Source: Musa acuminata AAA Group | Taxonomy: Eukaryota > Streptophyta > Magnoliopsida > Zingiberales > Musaceae | Length of the DNA stretch: 64,000 nt | Assembly: GCF_036884655.1 (NCBI RefSeq) | Contig: NC_088355.1 | Location: 23,591,501 to 23,655,500, forward strand | Direction of reading: 5' to 3' | In this document: piece by piece, positions 23,691 to 33,960 of the stretch | How the letters are laid out: every line of letters starts with the position of its first letter | Position numbering within the stretch: the stretch's first letter is position 1 | Made by a program: the position numbers and the translations under genes | The notes under the pieces: model-generated | What the model was told of the DNA's origin: nothing | What the model saw: only the letters and a program-made list of their open reading frames with translations | Databases searched by the model: none

Positions 23691-25275
23691 CATACTACTA
23701 ACTAAATATGTATTTACCACATAGCTAACTTTTATATCTTTTAACTTCATTTTGAATAGTGATTTAAAAAGTGCTAGGCGTCAAAAGGTGTAAATGTCCA
23801 AAAACGCATAAGGCGCTAGGCGCTCGCTCGAGTGAAGCGAGGTGCTAAAATATAAAAATATATAATATAATTAATAAATATAATTATTTAAATAAAAAAA
23901 TATGGTATTAAATTAAAAAATCTTATAGAATCACAATATCATATTAACAAAAAATCTCAAAATTTTGAAACAATAATAATAATTTCAAATAAATAAAAAT
24001 TAGTAGTATTAAAATCAAAATAATATATTATTAATCTAATAAATAAAAAAATATTATTACTAGTATATAGTTAACAGTATACTATTAATATACTATTAAC
24101 AGTATATTATCGAGTCGATGTGAGAAGAGGGAGGAAGAGTAACAGTAGAGGCAGCGAGAGCGGGAGCGATGATAGTGGTGAGCAGCGACAGCAGTAGCGA
24201 GGGCACAGTGTAAGAGTAAGTCTGAGGCTACTGACTGAGAGAAGCAGTAGTGGTAGCAGCGAGTAGCGGCAGTAGGAGCGACGAGCGACGATAGTGGCAG
24301 CAATAGCAGCGACGACGAGCAGTGACAGCAACGGCAAGCAGCGACAACGAAGAGAGACAATGGCAGTAGAGAGGAAATGTCAGCGGTAGAATCACAAGCA
24401 AGGTTAGGATTGGGGAAGTCGCGAGAGGGATGCTGGGAGGCTGATATCGGTGCTTTAGTTGGTTTGATTGAACCAACTAAAGCATCGGATATTGAACTAG
24501 ATGTAAAACACTAGTTCGGTCGCCTGGTTTAATTCGGGCGCTCGCCCGAAGCGCCTGACGCCTAGTCTCGGGCGAATGCCCAGGCAGTGCCTCTTTGAAG
24601 CGAGGCGCCGGGACATGAAGCGAGGTGCTCGGGCCTCGCCTTGCCTCGCCTGAGCGCCTATTGAAATCACTGATTTTGAATCTTTATTGTGTTGAAAGAA
24701 GTCATGGACTATGTATGTGTATTTATGTATTAATTATATATATATTGCATACTACTTAAAATATGTATTTACCACATAGCTAACTTTTATATCTTTTAAC
24801 TTCATTTTGAATCTTTATTGTGTTGACAGAAGTCGCAGTCCACGAGGGAGAAGATCCCCTCTTCGTCGCAGCTATTCATCTCGTAGTCGATCACCTGCAC
24901 CTCGCCGTCAAGATTCTCCTTATAGTAACAGGTAGAGCAACATTTTGGTTTCTAGTTAAAATTAGGCTATTGTCATAAGTTCTCTATGGACTTGTGTCAT
25001 TGACCATCATTGATTTCAGGAGTCCCGACAGGGATCGACGCCATAGTTATTCACCTCGCCTTGGCAAGAACTGCAGCCGTTCACCAGCATATCGTCGTCA
25101 AGACTCTCCTTATGCCAATGGGTGGGCAACAGTTTGTAGTTATTTCATTGGATTTTTGTCACTTATCCTGTATGCACTACAATGCTATATTATGTAAGTT
25201 ACAACAGTGTTGATCTCAAAGAGATATTGCAGGGATGGGCGGAGGAGCCGGAGCAGGAGTAGGAGCAGGAGCTAG
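17820..25275 (+). CDS. RSZ21: RSZ-type SR splicing factor (RRM, single zinc knuckle, RS domain), 216 aa
   Basis: Non-coding exon 1 ends at 17900. Coding exons are 19640-19728 (exon from 19620), 20608-20696, 23305-23530, 24830-24931, 25020-25121 and 25233-25275, all with GT/AG borders, giving 651 nt. The RRM is at residues 2-70 (RNP2 VYVGNL, RNP1 GYGFVEFD). A Gly-rich hinge follows, then a CCHC knuckle C91-x2-C94-x4-H99-x4-C104, an Arg/Ser/Pro tail with [15 protein letters not shown], and a terminal RSRSRSRS. This order and about 200 residues match plant RSZ21/RSZ22 (the 9G8/SRp20-like group), nuclear proteins that bind pre-mRNA and recruit spliceosome parts through the phosphorylated RS tail. 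RS2Z proteins have two knuckles, so that group is excluded. Ser12 stands where Pro is usual (NLDPRVT). The 1.7-kb leader intron and 2.6-kb third intron fit the alternative splicing common in SR genes. RSZ21 versus RSZ22 is not certain. Confidence 0.9.
20697..23304 (+). other. Long third intron (2,608 bp) of the RSZ gene
   Basis: The intron separates the RRM exon from the knuckle exon. It contains an AT-rich stretch (about 21180-21660) with a GGAATCAAAATCAAAATC start, then a more GC-balanced stretch (21700-22450) whose short minus-strand frames show no domain. I see no complete transposon termini. Conserved alternative exons could be hidden here but cannot be recognised by eye. Confidence 0.6.
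23658..23688. repeat. (TA)n microsatellite in RSZ intron 4
   Basis: An uninterrupted alternating TA run of about 31 bp, 127 bp after the splice donor at 23531. Confidence 0.95.
23690..24829 (+). repeat. Direct duplication of the 3' end of RSZ intron 4, including the splice acceptor
   Basis: The segment from GCATACTAC through TTCATTTTGAATCTTTATTG and GTTGA(A/C)AGAAGTC occurs twice. The upstream copy (about 23690-23757 plus 24673-24710) is split by the hAT-like element. The downstream copy (about 24747-24840) carries the acceptor in use (ACAG|AAGTCGCAG, exon from 24830). The upstream copy reads GAAAG|AAGTCATGG, so an AG remains but the following exon sequence has diverged. Confidence 0.85.
23757..24672. 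mobile_element. hAT-like non-autonomous DNA transposon in RSZ intron 4 (916 bp)
   Basis: The left end reads TAGTGATTTAAAAAGTGCTA and the right end, reversed, CAGTGATTTCAATAGGCGC, a terminal inverted repeat with a (C/T)AGTGATTT core. The 8-bp duplication ATTTTGAA flanks it (23749-23756, 24673-24680), which is the hAT length. Subterminal GGCGCTAGGCGC/GAAGCGAGGCGC motifs occur at both ends (about 23810-23850, 24535-24660). The middle is AT-rich followed by AGCAGCGACAGCAG-type low complexity with spurious minus-strand frames. No transposase is present. Confidence 0.75.
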
Positions 25276-25639
25276 AGTACACCATGTGTCTGATAAATCC
25301 AACAGAAATTATCTATTTCAATATGACCTTGACTGGTTAGACCGTAGATTCGATGTCCTACGATAATTAGTTGGCTTAAAGTGGTTAAATGTGGACTCTG
25401 GAGCTTTGGATTCTTCACCTTTTGGTTGGAGCACTCTCCTCAGCTTGCTGGCATTTGGAGAGGTTATTTTTCTAGTTCATTTTCATGTTTTTGTCTCTAT
25501 TTTAAATCTTGAAAATCATACTTGGTTGTGGTAGTAGATCAATCAATGCTTTAATACAGTCAGATTAATGTTTTTTTATGGCCTTTAACATAGGCATGTC
25601 CCTTTTTTTCTTTGTTTGAGTTGTGATTCTAGAACAAGA

Positions 25640-25880
25640 ACACTCATGGGATGTCTCTCCTCACTGCCTCAGGCTCTCTGCTTTCTCTTCACTGTCTGTA
25701 TTTGTGCTAAGTGGCAAGAGCAGCACCCATGACATCTCTCTCACTGTCTGTTTCTGCTAAGTGGCACGGGCAGCACCCATGGGATCTCTTTCAGTGCCTC
25801 AGGTTTCTGCTTTTGTCTTCTCATGATCTATTTCTACTAAGTAGCACAGCATCTCCGTGGGATCTCCCTCACTTGGATTT
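25640..25880. repeat. Imperfect tandem repeats downstream of the RSZ gene
   Basis: Three or four diverged units share TCTCACTGTCTGTTTCTGC, CTAAGTGGCA(C/A)(G)AGCAGCAC and CATGGGATCTC motifs at roughly 60-80 bp spacing. They probably lie in the 3' UTR or just beyond. The nearest AATAAA is at 26068-26073. Confidence 0.65.
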
Positions 25881-27650
25881 TCTGCTTTTGTGCTTCTCAC
25901 CATCAATCTCTCACCAAGATCAGAAACTTTGCTGTGGCACTGTTGGCCTGCCTAATGCAATGACTCTTTTGTGATGCACCGGACACTAATGTCTTTCTAT
26001 TAGCTTTGTTAACATGGAGCAATGGCTGGAGCCCCCACAAGTTTCAGGTGCTGCATTTTACCATGATAATAAACTGATGCTTATGTTTATAGTTTCTAGT
26101 GCTGAACTTATGGGAAGCATAATTTGTGTGCTCTGCTGCATTTTGTGCATGGTTTCACCTATGATATAGATGCATTGGACTTTTCATAGATTTCTTTTAT
26201 TTATTTCACTTGAAGATACGAACTCTTGTGGAGATTTTAGATTATTCTCCAAATCAATTATTGTTGTTTTCTGGCATTGCCAAATCTGGCTGTCGTGAAT
26301 CGTTGTTACCCTATTGTCTTTATTTGCATTACTGTTTTCATGACAATAACTGTACAATGGTTTCTTGTGGTTGTGTAATATAAATCTGATTGTTACATCA
26401 GAAGCGGATAGTGTAATGACAATATTGTTCCTTTGTAGGAATGTCATCGCATGTTGCTTAATGTACTTCTTGCAATGCAACTAAGTGCATGTCCAAATAT
26501 ACACTTTGCAACATAATATGTTAACAGGTTATTCATATAACAATTTAGATACTTTTGTGCTCGAAAATATCCATATGGGATCGTCGTGTTTCAAGTTAGG
26601 TTTGCATGCTATGATGAGGCTGCAGGCTTTGCGTTGTCCATTGAAATAGTAGTCTTCATCGTCGCTAGAGATTGTATGTTAAAATTTTGAAGATGGTATA
26701 GCATTTCAATGGTTTTAGGCCTCAGTGCAGTGTGTTTCACGCTGATACGAATCTCAGACATTTAATTAAGCACGCTGCTGATCAAAATAAAATATTCACA
26801 TACAATATAAGAGTTACATGAGGACTAATTGGGACTATTTAATCATTGGTTAGAACAATAATGTGCAAAATTATTTGATTAATTTAGGGTTCATCCAACA
26901 TCGTTAATAATTCGAAAAATAACAGCTATTAAGAATAAGTAATTGTTCTGGGCACCTCTAGTAATATTTATGATGTGAAATTTAAGAAGATCATGACATT
27001 TTATCAAACATCTGTTTAGAGCCCACCACAAGGTTGTTCCTGTCACCGCGAGTCAAAAATACAGAAGTCTAACTTGAGTTACTTGGGCTAAAATCACCTT
27101 CATTTCGGGAGGGGACTTTTTTATTGCACTAGAATTCGGTAAGCGTACCTGGACATTTGGAGTTCTGTCTTTCCCCTAGAACACATAAGGTATTTGTTAC
27201 CTCCCAAATTTGAGGGTTGTCCTCCCAAAATAGAAAAATTTTGACCACTTTCTCACCCTACTCCTGCTGGGTAAGTTTACGACGCGTGTTCGGACCCCTT
27301 CTTTCTCTCAGCTGCTGCCTCTCTCCGTCCTTTTTCGCTTCCGTTCTTTTTGCAACGGACGCAGACGGCCCCGTCGCCGGATCCATATCGCCGTTATCCT
27401 CGCCCCTTTGGCTGCCGCCGCCTCCTCCGCTCACATCTCGGTCTCTCTGTCTTCATCGTCGAACGGTGTTTCGCCTCTGTCGCCGTTAATTTGGTTTCAT
27501 CTCTTTTATCCACGGGAGTCACTGAGAGTTATACTTTCTCAAATATATCCCTCCCTCGTTCCGCGATTTGAACGATGGATGATTTGCTTTAATTGTCGCA
27601 ACTATCTCTGATCATCATGTACGGAACCACAAAATTAGGTCACTAGTTTC
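25881..27650. other. Intergenic region between the two plus-strand genes
   Basis: 25881-27200 shows no gene. 27260-27560 differs: it is CT/CpG-rich (CTCTCTCCGTCC, GCCGCCGCCTCCTCCGC) like a plant 5' leader or first exon. It has three overlapping short frames but no domain and no clear splice donor. It may be an unannotated leader exon of the gene at 27880 or a gene remnant. Confidence 0.45.
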
Positions 27651-27705
27651 ACGACTGTTTCGCGTCGAGTATGGATCCGAGAGGCCTAATTATATACTCG
27701 AATTC

Positions 27706-27825
27706 GACCCAATGTGAGCTTAGTCGGGTCGAATCAAAAGATAACTGGACTCGACTTCGACGCAATGTGAGCTTAGTCGGGTCGAATCAAAAGATAACCG
27801 GACTCGAATTCCACCCAATTGTTAT
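27706..27825. repeat. 53-bp tandem duplication upstream of the coiled-coil gene
   Basis: GTGAGCTTAGTCGGGTCGAA and the following AAAAGATAAC(T/C)GGACTCGA occur twice at a 53-bp period (units begin at 27714 and 27767), 60 to 170 bp upstream of the start codon. A possible TATATA at about 27690 lies just before the repeat. Confidence 0.8.
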
Positions 27826-27849
27826 ACGTATGGGAGGAGACCATTTTGC

Positions 27850-27850
<1 letters not shown>

Positions 27851-27876
<26 letters not shown>
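27851..27876 (+). repeat. (AG)13 microsatellite in the 5' leader
   Basis: Thirteen AG dinucleotides end three bases before the ATG at 27880. GA/CT repeats at this position are common in plant leaders. Confidence 0.97.
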
Positions 27877-27879
<3 letters not shown>

Positions 27880-27880
<1 letters not shown>

Positions 27881-30800
27881 TGGCGGGGTTGTTGGCGTGG
27901 GCGGCGGACGTGGTGGGAGGGGGCGGGCCGAGCGACGGCGGCGGCGAGGGGGAGGGGCGGCTTCCGGTGATGTTCACAGAGGAGCAGCAAAGGTACGCGG
28001 TGGAGCTCGACGGGAAGGCGGCAGCGCTGAGGCGGTCGATCCAGGATCTGCGGCTGAGAATCCCGCCTGCTCACATCTCGCAGCGTCTTCCTGACCTCCA
28101 CGCCCACTCCCTCGCTTCCAACGCCGCCCTCGCCCTCCAATTGAACGCCCACTCCACAACCCGAGAACAGGTAGCCTCTCTTATTCTGCTCATCAAAGAT
28201 TTATAGATCGATTGCGCACCTACGATCTATTATTCTTAGGGTATTTCCTAGAAAGGGATCGACTTTATATAGATCTTGGGGTATATGGAAGTATATGGAA
28301 TCAGATCTTACGATAATATTACTGCTTCATCATTGTTTTGTGTCTTCGTTCTTATTTTGGCTTCTTGAGCTGCTGATTGTACTGCTTGTTGCTACAGTTG
28401 ATGTGCTGGATTTAAAATTTGCCAAATGTGTTATTGATTTGTTCCTTTTCATTGTTTGCTTTTCGATTACATATTAATACGACATTGTATGCTTCTGTAG
28501 GCACAACTGAGGGAGGTGACCCTCCAAGAAGAAAATGTTGCGTATGAAAAGGCTATATCAAATTGCGAAAAGAAAATTCAGGAAAAGTTGCAGGAGAGCA
28601 GCCTACTTCAGAGTAAATTAGAGGTTGGGACTTATAAACTTTAAATTATAGTTCTTATTCTTATTGAGTAACATATCACTTATCAAGATTCAAACTTTAT
28701 ATGCGTAACAGTTCTTCAAGTAGCAACGGTAAGATAATTAACTAGAGTATGTTCCTCTAATGTGTTTAGTGTTCCTTGCCTCTATTCCTCCAAGTGTTTG
28801 CTTGTTGGCCAGACTATCAATTGTCTTTTTTATCTTTTATATTGCATTCTTTAATTGATTCTTAAGAGAATAGACAAAGTTGAGTCAGGAAGCAAGACGG
28901 GTGGAGCCATCCATTTTGGAAACCCTTACATGTATCAACTGCAGATACAAGTCATTAGTTTTGCTTGACTTACTATTATTTCAGAGTGGAAAAGCCTAGT
29001 TTTTCTGTTTGAAGTGCATATTAATATGATTGTACTATTACTTCGACCTAGTTTTTCCTTATTATTAATTCAACATTGTATGATTTGTTCCTTTTCATTG
29101 TATGCTCTTCATTGACTACTATATTTTGAAAATTAGGATTTTGTGGTATGTTCTATGTGATAAGTATATTTTGATGAACTTTACAAAATCTAAACTGATA
29201 AATTGTAGACTAATTCTGTGGTGTTTCAACTCCAGCATGGATAATACTAAGTTCTAAGTTCTAAGACTGAAATGAGTTCTTTGTGTAGACCAATGCACCA
29301 GTAGACATTGGCATTAATACAATCCACTCCATCACCATATGCCCACCCATAATTGCCACCAAGGGCAGTGGGTCAAGCAAGTTGGAAGCCTAAAACAATT
29401 GGGAAAAGCTTTCTTACTATGAAGTGCAAGGCATTTGGAATATGCAGGAAGTTTGCCGTCAACCTGCAAAATTAATTATGGGAACCGAGAGAAGTTAGCC
29501 TATTTTTCTCGGTTAGCTGTTGCAGTTAAAAGTATTTCTACTGTTTTCCAATTAGTTTCTTCTGTGATCTATTTCATGCTCAATATAGCAAGTCATCTGG
29601 ATCCATCTCCCAAATCTGCATTGTGAGTAGAATAATTTGTGGAATAATGTTTGCTTAATAACTATGAATATAGCTAATGCTTTTGTATTACTAAAGCATG
29701 TTTGTAGAACCATCTTATGCGGAGATTACAATCATTAGTTACTTTCAAGTTTCTCCATTTTCTCATCAACATATGTGCATGTGTCCAATTCCTGAACATC
29801 CATATTATTTTAATGGTACTTTCTAGACAGTGTCACATCATAATGCTAAAATTGCTCTTTTGCTTTGACTAATTATTTATAACAGGAAATGGACCTAGAA
29901 GAGCAGAATTTGAAAGCTGAGCTGGAAAAAGCACTAGTTGCAAAGGAAACTAGTGCAGATGAAACTTCATCAACTGATTCCATTAGGGCAGAAAATTCTC
30001 AATTTGAGATGGAATCATCAAAAGGTTTCAAGCTAGAGGATTTAGAGGAGAAGAAACTAGAATTGGTCAGTTCCAACATTATTATGCTTTAATCAATTTT
30101 AACTGACATGGTCATGGTCATAAGATGATTGTTGTTATTCTTTTGTTTGCTAGTGTCCAATGGAAGAGACGATACAGAGATTGGAGAGCGAGTGGTCATC
30201 AGTTCAACAAGAGTCCTTCAAGAAGCCTACTTCAGGTACTTTCAATCACTGGTTTCCTCCACAATGTTCTGTGATGTTTACTTTTTTTTTTTTAACCCTT
30301 AGTGACATGCACAATAGCACATTTTTGTAAAGCACCGTCAACAATATATATGATGGAACAGTGTGTTGAGATAATTTGCCATCATCAAAGAAAATTACCT
30401 TGAAGTATGTAATTTCTTGCTTAGGAAAAGACATTTTTAGGCTGATGTGGAATATCCTATTTGTAGTTATTAGTTGAGCTGATCTAGGGAGTAGGATAAG
30501 ATAGCTGCAATAAGATGTTTTTAAGGGACAGATACATGCACAAGACAAATTTCAGATGATATTCTACGCATTAGCAACCATTGGTTTTCTGCTCTGGTCG
30601 CATTATCCAGGATCAATGGTTTCTTATTGTACCAACTAAAATTTAGATATTTCTTTCACATGGTTGGTTGTTTAAGGCTCTTCTGTCTTTATATATCTTT
30701 TTCATATTCTCTCCATGTGCATCACAGGGTTATCTATTTCATGCTTCTGTGAAGTTGAGTATGAAACACAACTAGCTCATATGATATTCAACCAAATCCG

Positions 30801-31878
30801 ATGTTTTTATAAATGATTACTATTCTGATTTGGTTTTTAACAGCAATAGTCTAGTATGGAGTTTCCCCAGTGGCAGCATGGAGCTCCAATCACGACATCA
30901 AGATGAAAATGGCTTATAAAAAGAGTTATTTTTGCAAGGCAAGGAAGAGAAATGAGGGAAAGGATGTTTTGAATTAACACGAAAAGAAGAACAATGAACA
31001 TAATACAGAACCTCCTTAAATACAGTCTTCCAGTAAACAAATTGGTTAGAGGTTTGTCTAGCCAATCACAACTGGGAGTGCTTGGTTGATATAGTTGAAC
31101 CAAATTAGTTTTGCTGTCTTGGAAGTTACTGCTTATAGTAAGTGCTACGTTCTAGCGTGGTTTCTTGAAGAATCTCCCCAACATTAGATATTCCACCAAG
31201 GGCCTGATGTTGGTCTTTTCGCCCTTAAGGCACATAAGAGACATAAGGGGATTCTAAGTGCGAACATGGGTGCTTCAATTAGGGGAAAAACATATAACCA
31301 TAGCCTTTTCAGCAAATTGCACCGATGGTGTAGGTGCCACCAACTTTTGCATATGTACATGGTCCTATTGCAAATAGAATACTACACAATGCTTACATGT
31401 TTCTTTTTCATGTAGCTCAAAGAGAGAAGCTGCTGGAGAAGCAACTCCACAGCATAATTGAACAGTTGACATCAAAGCAAGTTAAGTATCACTTCAATTT
31501 CTAGCAACATTTATAATGTGATCATATTTTTGTGTGAGCAAGCTAATTTAGCTCGTACTTACTCTCCTTACATTGTAGGTACAAGCAGAAGGACTCATAA
31601 CCGAGATACAAACTAAAGAGAAAGAATTAGAGAGATTGAACTCACTACGAAGGAAGCTTGATAGTAGCAACACAGATTTAAATACCACAAGAAACCGATT
31701 TGGGAAGAGCTTCGCAGGATCTGGCCCTCTTGTAGAATATGCAATTGAAGCCCATCGAAGACCTCATCATACAGGCAGCAGAACAGAGAGCCAGCAGAAT
31801 CTCATGCTTCTAAGATCAGCTTTCATTTTGTACATATTGGCCCTTCATGTCATCGTCTTTATAAAGATTTCTTCATGA
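27880..31878 (+). CDS. Coiled-coil, C-terminally tail-anchored protein, 346 aa, six exons
   Basis: Exons are 27880-28170, 28501-28623, 29886-30065, 30154-30235, 31416-31480 and 31579-31878; all junctions are GT/AG and phases agree, giving 1,041 nt with stop. The N-terminus (MAGLLAWAADVVGG) precedes a Gly-rich patch and an Ala/Leu helix. Residues about 100-285 are Glu/Lys/Leu/Gln-rich with heptad character (long coiled coil), interrupted by a Ser/Thr-rich acidic linker near 160-180. The last 25 residues form one hydrophobic segment (SAFILYILALHVIVFIK) followed only by ISS, a tail anchor. I do not recognise the family. The architecture resembles nuclear-envelope-associated or golgin-like tail-anchored coiled-coil proteins, predicting attachment to the cytosolic or nucleoplasmic face of ER, nuclear envelope or Golgi. 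The start is the first ATG after the (AG)13 leader. Confidence 0.85.
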
Positions 31879-32785
31879 ATCACACTTTAGTTGATTTTTT
31901 GGCTTTTGGCGTATTGAACTTATTTGAGGTGAATGGGTGCCTGGATCATATCTAAATTCTCATGTAATGATGCCATTTAAGTAATGGACAAACCATTTTG
32001 ATGATAAAATTTGTCCATTTTGGTGTCAAAGCTTCAAATTAACCTACTCTGTTATGACGATTATCCCCTCAGAATCCTTATCTTTATCTTCTAAATTTAG
32101 TGATGAAGTTCAATAGATTTAGTTCTGTACAAGTTTAGTTTAGTAGATCTATCATAGGTTTCTGTAGCTCCTAAAGCAATCATGGTGAACAAATACTGTT
32201 AAGCTTCTCCTGATAGGATTCTAATTCAGCTCCACAAATATATTGAAACACTGTAATTTTTTTTGTTTTTGCTTTGAATATTCTGCATTTTGAAAAACTT
32301 TAGTCACTAGGAACCGTTCATATAAATATGAGACTAAAATCACAGATAACAAATGAACAGACCAAATATGTAATGAACAGATAGCGTTGCTATACTCTTA
32401 AGTTGTGAAAGATTTACAATGTATCTGTACTCATCTATCAATAACTCTTGATCATGTTACTACAACAACTCGATCTTCATGTATTGTCACTACCAAACAT
32501 GAAAAGGACCAAACGTGGTTTTGATCTTGTGCAACATGCAATAATACCTTCTGGGCAATGGAAGAAGAACAAAGATGGTTAAGCATAATGACATTATTCA
32601 ACCGGTCACAAAATATTAGTAACATTCAAAAAAAGAAGAGGAAAATATGGTAGAGTCAGCATTCACAAAATTCCTTGATTTCCTTGATTTGCATGTAAAC
32701 GTAAATGTATGATTTGAACACTGACAAGAATGTGACATTATATTGTTGGACGGTTTACCTAAAATTTGGCTCTCATCCATTACAC

Positions 32786-32954
32786 TCATTCCTCCTTTTT
32801 CCCTGTGGGTTCTTCATCAACGAATTCACCTTCAGATGGGGCAATCCAAACACCCCACAGTATGAACAAATGTATACAGAGTAGCAAGAATGAAGAGTAC
32901 GAATTTGAAGGATACATATTCCAACAGAGCTCCACACCAGCAAACAAAATGAGC
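32786..32954 (-). CDS. Terminal exon of a minus-strand membrane-protein gene
   Basis: On the minus strand a pyrimidine-rich tract ending CTACTGCTCAG is followed by an open 169-nt exon ending at TGA (32786-32788). It encodes the last 55 residues. A hydrophobic stretch begins LILFAGVELCWNMY, a second follows (SSFLLLCIHLFILWGVWIA), and the tail is hydrophilic and acidic, ending EPTGKKEE. Codon periodicity, the strong acceptor and the charged C-terminus after a transmembrane helix argue for a real last exon, phase 1. Family not recognised. It converges on the coiled-coil gene (stop at 31878). No upstream exon was found before the retrotransposon nest at about 33985, so the gene either has a very large intron or is a truncated remnant. 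Confidence 0.6.
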
Positions 32955-33960
32955 CTGAGCAGTAGAGAGATTAGACACAAGAAATTAATAATAGATTACT
33001 TTTGGCACACATCCAATAGCAGCTCATTAAAACTAATGAGAGCAATGACAAGAACGCATTGATAAGCTGGCTACCTTAGACTAGTAGGGAACTGTGCTTT
33101 CCACAAAAGAAAAGGCACAGAGTAGAGATATTGACTTTAGCGTAAAGTAACAATTGGACCATAGAAATTACCCGAGAAAAGGAAAAACAAAGATCAATAA
33201 CAAGTCTCAAATAATATTAAAGGCACAAAGATCCACATTGCATCAACCGGGATTGCATCTATCAATAAAAAACTTGACCTTGGATGGTCATGATAGGGAT
33301 TTATTAACAAAAGAAACCATTCCAACAATTGACAAACATAAAGGAATACAAAATGTTTCAATATGTGATGCTGATGACAAATAATAAAACATCCAAATGA
33401 TCCCAAATGTTACAGCTTTGGCTAATTGATGCAACAACACCATGTAGATGGATATAGAATGGGTATCAGAGCCAAGAATTTTCATTTCATTGTCGTGGGT
33501 GGGCATATCCAGCATATTCATATAAAATTGATCCAACCAAACAGACTATGGCATATCCCTCAGAGAGCAAAGATCATATTCATGAGATCTGTAGTTTTAT
33601 GTTGTCTGTTAATTACCTAACGTAACCCTCAACCTGACCAACATTGGCGTGTTAGAGCAAAGACTATCATATCTTTCTACAATAAAATCGACAAACAGAC
33701 CATACCATTGAACTCGTACCAAGCTACAGTGCATATTTTGCAACTGGTAGGAACATCTAATTGGATATCATTTGAAACGCATACTCCAGTATCAAAAAGT
33801 ACGAGACTTGTATATTTCCATTCAAAACACTTTTGAGGAGAGGATGAGCAAAACCAAAGAACCTTAATTCATAAAGTAAATGAAAAGGTTGAATGGATGG
33901 CCAGAAGCAAGCCTAGCATACCTAAGTACTTTTGACTTTACTGTCATGAAAATTCTTAAA
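32955..33960 (-). other. Probable intron sequence upstream of the terminal exon
   Basis: AT-rich sequence with scattered short frames on both strands and no recognisable domain. If the exon at 32786-32954 is real, this is the 3' part of its intron. An A13 run at about 33959-33972 marks the approximate edge of the old copia fragment. Confidence 0.45.

Noticed and set aside
24085..24476. Minus-strand frames (76-91 codons) in RSZ intron 4
   Set aside because: They fall in AGCAGCGACAG-type low complexity inside the hAT-like element and show no transposase similarity.
27217..27611. Three overlapping frames as an independent gene
   Set aside because: CT/CpG-rich composition explains the openness and no domain or splice structure was found; kept only as a possible leader or remnant.
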